From the NCBI RefSeq assembly GCF_050947335.1, contig NW_027473481.1:186001-250000 (forward strand): a stretch of 64,000 nucleotides of DNA, written 5' to 3'. Of this stretch, positions 54,660 through 64,000 are shown piece by piece. The DNA is from Megachile rotundata. Taxonomy: Eukaryota; Arthropoda; Insecta; Hymenoptera; Megachilidae. The translations under genes and the position numbers were made by a program. Every line of letters starts with the position of its first letter. Position 1 is the first letter of the stretch. The notes beneath the pieces were generated by a model. It was not told where the DNA came from, ran no database searches, and saw only the letters and a program-made list of their open reading frames with translations.

Positions 54660-55430
54660 CTATCTAGTTATGTTAAGTTATCCTATCTGAGCACAATTTG
54701 ACACCACAATGAACAATTTTGCTCGTTTTGCACGAATTATGCTCATTTTCGCACGATTCAGCCTGTAATTCGCACATATCCGCTGTAATTCGACTCTGTA
54801 CTATCTAGTTATGTTAAGTTATCCTATCTGAGCACAATTCAACACCACAATGAACAATTTTGCTCGTTTTGAACGAATTATGCTCATTTTCGCACGATTC
54901 AGCCTCTAGTTCGCACATATCCGCTGTAATTCGACTCTGTACTATCTAGTTATGTTAAGTTATCCTATCTGAGCACAATTCAACACCACAATGAACAATT
55001 TTGCTCGTTTTGCACGAATTTTGCTCGTTTTGGACGAATTTTGCTCATTTTCGAACGATTCAGCCTCTAATTCGCACATATCCGCTGTAATTCGACTATG
55101 TACTATCTAGTTATGTTAAGTTATCCTATCTGAGCACAATTCGACACCTCAATGAACAATTTTGCACGTTTTGCACGAATTATGCTCATTTTCGCACGAT
55201 TCAGCCTCTAATTCGCACATATCCGCTGTAATTCGACTCTGTACTATCTAGTTATGTTAAGTTATCCTATCTGAGCACAATTCAACACCACAATGAACAA
55301 TTTTGCTCGTTTTGAACGAATTATGCTCATTTTCGCACGATTCAGCCTCTAATTCGCACATATCCGCTGTAATTCGACTCTGTACTATCTAGTCATGTTA
55401 AGTTATCGTAACTGAGCACAATTCAACACC
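54660..55430 (+). repeat. Offset-1732 duplication, copy 1
   Basis: Shared rare markers are gcctgtaatt (54761 and 56493), ggacgaatt (55032 and 56764), gactatgtac (55094 and 56826) and cacctcaatg (55145 and 56877). The offset equals 10 short plus 2 long monomers. Confidence 0.83.
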
Positions 55431-56042
55431 ACAATGAACAATTTTGATCGTTTTGAACGAATTATGCTCATTTTCGCACGATTCAGCCTCTAATTCGCAC
55501 ATATCCGCTGTAATTCGTCTCTGTACTATCTAGTCATGTTGAGTTATCATAACTGAGCACAATTCAACACCACAATGAGCAATTTTGATCGTTTTAATCG
55601 AATTATGCTCATTTTCGCACGATTCAGCCTCTAATTCGCACATATCCGCTGTAATTCGACTCTGTACTATCTAGTTATGTTAAGTTATCCTATCTGAGCA
55701 CAATTCAACACCACAATGAACAATTTTGATCGTTTTGAACGAATTATGCTCATTTTCGCACGATTCAGACTCTAATTCGCACATATCCGCTGTAATTCGA
55801 CTCTGTACTATCTAGTCATGTTAAGTTATCGTAACTGAGCACAATTCAACACCACAATGAACAATTTTGATCGTTTTGAACGAATTATGCTCATTTTCGC
55901 ACGATTCAGCCTCTAATTCGCACATATCCGCTGTAATTCGACTCTGTACTATCTAGTCATGTTAAGTTATCGTAACTGAGCACAATACAACACCACAATG
56001 AACAATTTTGATCGTTTTGAACGAATTATGCTCATTTTCGCA
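55338..56042 (+). repeat. Isolated HOR fragment m3-m6, m8
   Basis: Five short monomers (705 bp) follow the HOR order m3, m4, m5, m6, m8. Monomer m4 (55479) has the diagnostic gttgagttatcataac and gagcaatt, and m8 (55902) has aatacaac. Private changes include ttcgtctctg near 55517 and cagactct near 55769. It is the only HOR-type m4 to the right of block C2. Confidence 0.83.
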
Positions 56043-59000
56043 CGATTCAGCCTCTAATTCGCACATATCCGCTGTAATTCGACTCTGTACTATCTAGTTA
56101 TGTTAAGTTATCCTATCTGAGCACAATTCAACACCACAATGAACAATTTTGCTCGTTTTGAACGTATTATGCTCATTTTGAACGAATTTTGCTCATTTTC
56201 GAACGATTCAGCCTCTAATTCGCAGATATCCGCTGTAATTCGACTCTGTACTATCTAGGCATGTTAAGTTATCGTAACTGAGCACAATTCAACACCACAA
56301 TGAACAATTTTGATCGTTTTGAACGAATTATGCTCATTTTCGCACGATTCAGCCTCTAATTCGCACATATCCGCTGTAATTCCACTCTGTACTATCTAGT
56401 TATGTTAAGTTATCCTATCTGAGCACAATTTGACACCACAATGAACAATTTTGCTCGTTTTGCACGAATTATGCTCATTTTCGCACGATTCAGCCTGTAA
56501 TTCGCACATATCCGCTGTAATTCGACTCTGTACTATCTAGTTATGTTAAGTTATCCTATCTGAGCACAATTCAACACCACAATGAACAATTTTGCTCGTT
56601 TTGAACGAATTATGCTCATTTTCGCACGATTCAGCCTCTAGTTCGCACATATCCGCTGTAATTCGACTCTGTACTATCTAGTTATGTTAAGTTATCCTAT
56701 CTGAGCACAATTCAACACCACAATGAACAATTTTGCTCGTTTTGCACGAATTTTGCTCGTTTTGGACGAATTTTGCTCATTTTCGAACGATTCAGCCTCT
56801 AATTCGCACATATCCGCTGTAATTCGACTATGTACTATCTAGTTATGTTATGTTATCCTATCTGAGCACAATTCGACACCTCAATGAACAATTTTGCACG
56901 TTTTGCACGAATTATGCTCATTTTCGCACGATTCAGCCTCTAATTCGCACATATCCGCTGTAATTCGACTCTGTACTATCTAGTTATGTTAAGTTATCCT
57001 ATCTGAGCACAATTCAACACCACAATGAACAATTTTGCTCGTTTTGAACGAATTATGCTCATTTTCGCACGATTCAGCCTCTAATTCGCACATATCCGCT
57101 GTAATTCGGCTCTGTACTATCTAGTCATGTTAAGTTATCGTAACTGAGCACAATTCAACACCACAATGAATAATTTTGCTCGTTTTGAACGTATTATGCT
57201 CATTTTGAACGAATTATGCTCATTTTCGCACGATTCAGCCTCTAATTCGCACATATCCGCTGTAATTCGACTCTGTACTATCTAGTTATGTTAAGTTATC
57301 CTATCTGAGCACAATTCAACACCACAATGAACAATTTTGCTCGTTTTGAACGAATTATGCTCATTTTCGCACGATTCAGCCTCTAATTCGCACATATCCG
57401 CTGTAATTCGACTCTGTACTATCTAGTCATGTTAAGTTATCGTAACTGAGCACAATTCAACACCACAATGAACAATTTTGCTCGTTTTGAACGTATTATG
57501 CTCATTTTGAACGAATTTTGCTCATTTTCGAACGATTCAGCCTCTAATTCGCACATATCCGCTGTAATTCGACTCTGTACTATCTAGTTATGTTAAGTTA
57601 TCCTATCTGAGCACAATTCAACAGCACAATGAACAATTTTGCACGTTTTGCACGAATTATGCTCATTTTCGCACGATTCAGCCTCTAATTCGCACATATC
57701 CGCTGTAATTCGACTCTGTACTATCTAGTTATGTTAAGTTATCCTATCTGAGCACAATTCAACACCACAATGAACAATTTTGCTCGTTTTGAACGAATTA
57801 TGCTCATTTTCGCACGATTCAGCCTCTAATTCGCACATATCCGCTGTAATTCGACTCTGTACTATCTAGTCATGTTAAGTTATCGTAACTGAGCACAATT
57901 CAACACCACAATGAACAATTTTGATCGTTTTGAACGAATTATGCTCATTTTCGCACGATTCAGCCTCTAATTCGCACATATCCGCTGGAATTCGACTCTG
58001 TACTATCTAGTTATGTTAAGTTATCGTAACTGAGCACAATTCAACACCACAATGAACAATTTTGCTCGTTTTGAACGAATTTTGCTCATTTTCGAACGAT
58101 TCAGCCTCTAATTCGCACATATCCGCTGTAATTCGACTCTGTACTATCTAGTTATGTTAAGTTATCGTAACTGAGCACAATTCAACACCACAATGAACAA
58201 TTTTGCTCGTTTTGAACGAATTATGCTCATTTTCGCACGATTCAGCCTCTAGTTCGCACATATCCGCTGTAATTCGACTCTGTACTATCTAGTTATGTTA
58301 AGTTATCCTATCTGAGAATTCGACACCACAATGAACAATTTTGCTCGTTTTGCACGAATGTGCTCATTTTCGCACGATTCAGCCTCTAATTCGCACATAT
58401 CCGCTGTAATTCGACTCTGTACTATCTAGTTATGTTAAGTTATCCTATCTGAGCACAATTCAACACCACAATGAACAATTTTGCTCGTTTTGCACGAATT
58501 TTGCTCGTTTTGAACGAATTTTGCTCATTTTCGAGCGATTCAGCCTCTAATTCGCACATATCCGCTGTAATTCGACTCTGTACTAGCTAGTTATTTTAAG
58601 TTATCCTATCTGAGCACAATTCGACACCACAATGAACAATTTTGCTCGTTTTGCACGAATTATGCTCACTTCCGCACGATTCAGCCTCTAATTCGCACAT
58701 ATCCGCTGTAATTCGACTCTGTACTATGTAGTTATGTTAAGTTATCCTATCTGAGCATAATTCAACACCACAATGAACAATTTTGCTCGTTTTGCACGAA
58801 TTTTGCTCGTTTTGAACGAATTTTGCTCATTTTCGAACGATTCAGCCTCTAAATCGCACATATTCGTTGTAATTCGACTCTGTACTATCTAGTTATGTTA
58901 AGTTATCCTATCTGAGCACAATTTGACACCACAATGAACAATTTTCCTCGTTTTGCACGAATTATGCTCATTTTCGCACGATTCATAGACCTCTAATTCG

Positions 59001-59989
59001 CACATATCCGCTGTAATTCGACTCTGTACTATCTAGTCTAGTTAAGTTATCGTAACTGAGCACAATTCAACACCACAATGAACAATTTTGATCGTTTTGA
59101 ACGAATTATGCTCATTTTCGCACGATTCAGCCTCTAATTCGCACATATCCGCTGTAATTCGACTCTGTACTATCTAGTCATGTTAAGTTATCGTAACTGA
59201 GCACAATTCAACACCACAATGAACAATTTTGATCGTTTTGAACGAATTATGCTCATTTTCGCACGATTCAGCCTCTAATTCGCACATATCCGCTGTAATT
59301 CGACTCTGTACTATCTAAGTTTATGTTAAGTTATCCTATCTGAGCACAATTCAACACCACAATGAACAATTTTGCTCGTTTTGAACGAATTATGCTCATT
59401 TTCGCACGATTCAGCCTCTAATTCGCACATATCCGCTGTAATTCGACTCTGTACTATCTAGTTATGTTAAGTTATCCTATCTGAGCACAACTCAACACCA
59501 CAATGAACAATTTTGCTCGTTTTGCACGAATTTTGCTCGTTTTGAACGAATTTTGCTCATTTTCGAACGATTCAGCCTCTAATTCGCACATATCCGCTGT
59601 AATTCGACTCTGTACCATCTAGTTATGTTAACTTATCCTATCTGAGCACAATTCGACACTACAATGAACAATTTTGCACGTTTTGCACGAATTATGCTCA
59701 TTTTCGCACGATTCAGCCTCTAATTCGCACATATCCGCTGTAATTCGACTCTGTACTATCTAGTTATGTTAAGTTATCCTATCTGAGCACAATTCAACAC
59801 CACAATGAACAATTTTGCTCGTTTTGAACGAATTATGCTCATTTTCGCACGATTCAGCCTCTAATTCGCACATATCCGCTGTAATTCGACTCTGTACTAT
59901 CTAGTCATGTTAAGTTATCGTAACTGAGCACAATTCAACACCACAATGAACAATTTTGCTCGTTTTGACGAATTATGCTCATTTTCGCA
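56043..59989 (+). repeat. 27-monomer unit, 3,947 bp, copy 1
   Basis: The unit consists of 20 short and 7 long monomers by arithmetic. Markers are taggcatg (56256), ctggaattcg (57985), cgagcgattc (58532) and taccatc (59613). This copy has five indels absent from copy 2: minus 3 near 58316, minus 1 near 58359, plus 3 near 58986, plus 2 near 59318-59322 and minus 1 near 59967. They cancel, so total length is unchanged. Confidence 0.88.
56392..57162 (+). repeat. Offset-1732 duplication, copy 2
   Basis: This is the second copy of 54660-55430, with one private change (gttatgttatcc in place of gttaagttatcc near 56849). It lies inside the 3,947-bp unit and so appears a third time at about 60339-61109, where the private change is also present. 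Confidence 0.83.
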
Positions 59990-62900
59990 CGATTCAGCCT
60001 CTAATTCGCACATATCCTCTGTAATTCGACTCTGTACTATCTAGTTATGTTAAGTTATCCTATCTGAGCACAATTCAACACCACAATGAACAATTTTGCT
60101 CGTTTTGAACGTATTATGCTCATTTTGAACGAATTTTGCTCATTTTCGAACGATTCAGCCTCTAATTCGCAGATATCCGCTGTAATTCGACTCTGTACTA
60201 TCTAGGCATGTTAAGTTATCGTAACTGAGCACAATTCAACACCACAATGAACAATTTTGATCGTTTTGAACGAATTATGCTCATTTTCGCACGATTCAGC
60301 CTCTAATTCGCACATATCCGCTGTAATTCCACTCTGTACTATCTAGTTATGTTAAGTTATCCTATCTGAGCACAATTTGACACCACAATGAACAATTTTG
60401 CTCGTTTTGCACGAATTATGCTCATTTTCGCACGATTCAGCCTGTAATTCGCACATATCCGCTGTAATTCGACTCTGTACTATCTAGTTATGTTAAGTTA
60501 TCCTATCTGAGCACAATTCAACACCACAATGAACAATTTTGCTCGTTTTGAACGAATTATGCTCATTTTCGCACGATTCAGCCTCTAGTTCGCACATATC
60601 CGCTGTAATTCGACTCTGTACTATCTAGTTATGTTAAGTTATCCTATCTGAGCACAATTCAACACCACAATGAACAATTTTGCTCGTTTTGCACGAATTT
60701 TGCTCGTTTTGGACGAATTTTGCTCATTTTCGAACGATTCAGCCTCTAATTCGCACATATCCGCTGTAATTCGACTATGTACTATCTAGTTATGTTATGT
60801 TATCCTATCTGAGCACAATTCGACACCTCAATGAACAATTTTGCACGTTTTGCACGAATTATGCTCATTTTCGCACGATTCAGCCTCTAATTCGCACATA
60901 TCCGCTGTAATTCGACTCTGTACTATCTAGTTATGTTAAGTTATCCTATCTGAGCACAATTCAACACCACAATGAACAATTTTGCTCGTTTTGAACGAAT
61001 TATGCTCATTTTCGCACGATTCAGCCTCTAATTCGCACATATCCGCTGTAATTCGGCTCTGTACTATCTAGTCATGTTAAGTTATCGTAACTGAGCACAA
61101 TTCAACACCACAATGAATAATTTTGCTCGTTTTGAACGTATTATGCTCATTTTGAACGAATTATGCTCATTTTCGCACGATTCAGCCTCTAATTCGCACA
61201 TATCCGCTGTAATTCGACTCTGTACTATCTAGTTATGTTAAGTTATCCTATCTGAGCACAATTCAACACCACAATGAACAATTTTGCTCGTTTTGAACGA
61301 ATTATGCTCATTTTCGCACGATTCAGCCTCTAATTCGCACATATCCGCTGTAATTCGACTCTGTACTATCTAGTCATGTTAAGTTATCGTAACTGAGCAC
61401 AATTCAACACCACAATGAACAATTTTGCTCGTTTTGAACGTATTATGCTCATTTTGAACGAATTTTGCTCATTTTCGAACGATTCAGCCTCTAATTCGCA
61501 CATATCCGCTGTAATTCGACTCTGTACTATCTAGTTATGTTAAGTTATCCTATCTGAGCACAATTCAACAGCACAATGAACAATTTTGCACGTTTTGCAC
61601 GAATTATGCTCATTTTCGCACGATTCAGCCTCTAATTCGCACATATCCGCTGTAATTCGACTCTGTACTATCTAGTTATGTTAAGTTATCCTATCTGAGC
61701 ACAATTCAACACCACAATGAACAATTTTGCTCGTTTTGAACGAATTATGCTCATTTTCGCACGATTCAGCCTCTAATTCGCACATATCCGCTGTAATTCG
61801 ACTCTGTACTATCTAGTCATGTTAAGTTATCGTAACTGAGCACAATTCAACACCACAATGAACAATTTTGATCGTTTTGAACGAATTATGCTCATTTTCG
61901 CACGATTCAGCCTCTAATTCGCACATATCCGCTGGAATTCGACTCTGTACTATCTAGTTATGTTAAGTTATCGTAACTGAGCACAATTCAACACCACAAT
62001 GAACAATTTTGCTCGTTTTGAACGAATTTTGCTCATTTTCGAACGATTCAGCCTCTAATTCGCACATATCCGCTGTAATTCGACTCTGTACTATCTAGTT
62101 ATGTTAAGTTATCGTAACTGAGCACAATTCAACACCACAATGAACAATTTTGCTCGTTTTGAACGAATTATGCTCATTTTCGCACGATTCAGCCTCTAGT
62201 TCGCACATATCCGCTGTAATTCGACTCTGTACTATCTAGTTATGTTAAGTTATCCTATCTGAGCACAATTCGACACCACAATGAACAATTTTGCTCGTTT
62301 TGCACGAATTGTGCTCATTTTCGCACGATTCAGCCTCTAATTCGCACATATCCGCTGTAATTCGACTCTGTACTATCTAGTTATGTTAAGTTATCCTATC
62401 TGAGCACAATTCAACACCACAATGAACAATTTTGCTCGTTTTGCACGAATTTTGCTCGTTTTGAACGAATTTTGCTCATTTTCGAGCGATTCAGCCTCTA
62501 ATTCGCACATATCCGCTGTAATTCGACTCTGTACTAGCTAGTTATTTTAAGTTATCCTATCTGAGCACAATTCGACACCACAATGAACAATTTTGCTCGT
62601 TTTGCACGAATTATGCTCACTTCCGCACGATTCAGCCTCTAATTCGCACATATCCGCTGTAATTCGACTCTGTACTATGTAGTTATGTTAAGTTATCCTA
62701 TCTGAGCATAATTCAACACCACAATGAACAATTTTGCTCGTTTTGCACGAATTTTGCTCGTTTTGAACGAATTTTGCTCATTTTCGAACGATTCAGCCTC
62801 TAAATCGCACATATTCGTTGTAATTCGACTCTGTACTATCTAGTTATGTTAAGTTATCCTATCTGAGCACAATTTGACACCACAATGAACAATTTTCCTC

Positions 62901-63936
62901 GTTTTGCACGAATTATGCTCATTTTCGCACGATTCAGCCTCTAATTCGCACATATCCGCTGTAATTCGACTCTGTACTATCTAGTCTAGTTAAGTTATCG
63001 TAACTGAGCACAATTCAACACCACAATGAACAATTTTGATCGTTTTGAACGAATTATGCTCATTTTCGCACGATTCAGCCTCTAATTCGCACATATCCGC
63101 TGTAATTCGACTCTGTACTATCTAGTCATGTTAAGTTATCGTAACTGAGCACAATTCAACACCACAATGAACAATTTTGATCGTTTTGAACGAATTATGC
63201 TCATTTTCGCACGATTCAGCCTCTAATTCGCACATATCCGCTGTAATTCGACTCTGTACTATCTAGTTATGTTAAGTTATCCTATCTGAGCACAATTCAA
63301 CACCACAATGAACAATTTTGCTCGTTTTGAACGAATTATGCTCATTTTCGCACGATTCAGCCTCTAATTCGCACATATCCGCTGTAATTCGACTCTGTAC
63401 TATCTAGTTATGTTAAGTTATCCTATCTGAGCACAACTCAACACCACAATGAACAATTTTGCTCGTTTTGCACGAATTTTGCTCGTTTTGAACGAATTTT
63501 GCTCATTTTCGAACGATTCAGCCTCTAATTCGCACATATCCGCTGTAATTCGACTCTGTACCATCTAGTTATGTTAACTTATCCTATCTGAGCACAATTC
63601 GACACTACAATGAACAATTTTGCACGTTTTGCACGAATTATGCTCATTTTCGCACGATTCAGCCTCTAATTCGCACATATCCGCTGTAATTCGACTCTGT
63701 ACTATCTAGTTATGTTAAGTTATCCTATCTGAGCACAATTCAACACCACAATGAACAATTTTGCTCGTTTTGAACGAATTATGCTCATTTTCGCACGATT
63801 CAGCCTCTAATTCGCACATATCCGCTGTAATTCGACTCTGTACTATCTAGTCATGTTAAGTTATCGTAACTGAGCACAATTCAACACCACAATGAACAAT
63901 TTTGCTCGTTTTGAACGAATTATGCTCATTTTCGCA
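59990..63936 (+). repeat. 27-monomer unit, 3,947 bp, copy 2
   Basis: This is the second tandem copy, with the same markers at 60203, 61932, 62483 and 63559. None of the five indels of copy 1 is present. Its first monomer has cctctg where copy 1 has ccgctg (60016 versus 56069), the only substitution I noticed. Confidence 0.88.
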
Positions 63937-64000
63937 CGATTCAGCCTCTAATTCGCACATATCCTCTGTAATTCGACTCTGTACTATCTAGTTATGTTAA
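63937..64000 (+). repeat. Start of a possible third 3,947-bp unit
   Basis: The last 64 bp match the first 64 bp of copy 2 at 59990, including cctctg. This could be a third copy running past the window, or the original right flank of the duplication. Confidence 0.5.

Larger units (their letters stand above)
53868..56042 (+). repeat. Mixed monomers with HOR fragment
   Basis: This transitional stretch starts with a monomer carrying private changes (ctgcaattcggctctg, gttaggttatcc, near 53898-53935). A run at about 54660-55430 recurs 1,732 bp downstream. It ends with the HOR fragment at 55338-56042. Confidence 0.75.
1..64000 (+). repeat. Satellite DNA array, 141/161-bp monomers
   Basis: The whole window consists of direct tandem copies of one monomer, recognisable by the recurring anchor cgattcag and by shared blocks such as ctgtaattcgactctgtac and caccacaatgaacaatttt. 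Spacing between anchors is 141 or 161 bp with very few exceptions. All copies have the same orientation. I found no interruption by unique sequence, transposon or gene. Every reading frame on both strands of the short monomer contains stop codons, so no long open frame can exist. Large satellite arrays with higher-order structure are known from centromeres and heterochromatin of many eukaryotes; a centromeric role here is inference. The family is not one I recognise. Confidence 0.98.

Noticed and set aside
58316..59967. GAATTC site and other new motifs created by the local indels
   Set aside because: They are by-products of small indels or single changes in the monomer, with no sign of function.
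1..64000. Possible coding sequence, since 141 is divisible by three
   Set aside because: A typical short monomer has stops in all six frames. The least interrupted frame is open for about 130 bp only, and long monomers shift the frame. No gene is supported.
1..64000. CRISPR array
   Set aside because: There are no short identical repeats separated by unique spacers. The whole unit is repeated, and the period of 141 or 161 bp does not fit.
1..64000. tRNA, rRNA, 5S rRNA or snRNA tandem genes
   Set aside because: No recognisable A and B boxes in the right arrangement, no 5S internal control region and no rRNA-like segments were seen in the monomer.
1..64000. Telomeric or simple-sequence repeat
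   Set aside because: No TTAGGG-, TTTAGGG- or TTAGG-type runs are present. The smallest repeat seen is the imperfect 20-bp module.
1..64000. Assignment to a named satellite such as alpha satellite, CentO, CentC or the Arabidopsis 178-bp repeat
   Set aside because: The monomer length and sequence do not match what I know of these families. Without a database search no assignment is justified.

Overview
The window is one uninterrupted satellite DNA array. I found no gene, RNA gene, transposon or other unique sequence in it. All 64,000 bases are head-to-tail, same-strand copies of an AT-rich monomer (about 38% GC). The monomer has two lengths, 141 bp and 161 bp, which differ by one extra 20-bp internal module. 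Marker positions and length arithmetic suggest about 435 complete monomers, roughly 305 short and 130 long. An array of this size with multi-level order points to a eukaryotic chromosome, most likely centromeric, pericentromeric or heterochromatic. I do not recognise the family and cannot name the species. Retained CpG dinucleotides weigh mildly against an old, heavily methylated array.

The array is ordered at five levels. (1) T-tracts recur every 9 and 11 bp alternately. (2) These form 20-bp modules, two per short and three per long monomer. (3) Monomers of 141 and 161 bp occur as many marked variants. (4) A higher-order repeat (HOR) of about 3.2 kb, typically 22 distinguishable monomers, is arranged in tandem. 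(5) A super-repeat made of an irregular block A, a run of HOR units and an irregular block C is itself tandemly duplicated. Its first copy is 4189-29017 (24,829 bp) and its second is 29018-47806 (18,789 bp). A third block A begins at 47807 but is rearranged.

Layout: 1-4188, leading irregular monomers. 4189-8901, block A1. 8902-24607, five HOR units of 21, 22, 19, 22 and 23 monomers. 24608-29017, block C1. 29018-33730, block A2. 33731-43396, three HOR units of 21, 22 and 23 monomers. 43397-47806, block C2. 47807-53867, rearranged third A-like block with two adjacent 745-bp tandem duplications. 53868-56042, mixed monomers ending in a five-monomer HOR fragment. 56043-63936, two tandem copies of a 27-monomer, 3,947-bp unit. 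63937-64000, the start of what may be a third copy.

Duplicated blocks are almost identical over many kilobases, while neighbouring monomers within a block differ at many positions. This is the pattern expected from recent large unequal exchanges on top of older monomer divergence. Several exchange points can be placed inside hybrid monomers. Most monomers carry, on the minus strand, one or two 17-bp motifs that match eight of the nine fixed positions of the mammalian CENP-B box. One monomer (1458-1474) matches all nine. Whether any protein reads this motif here is unknown.
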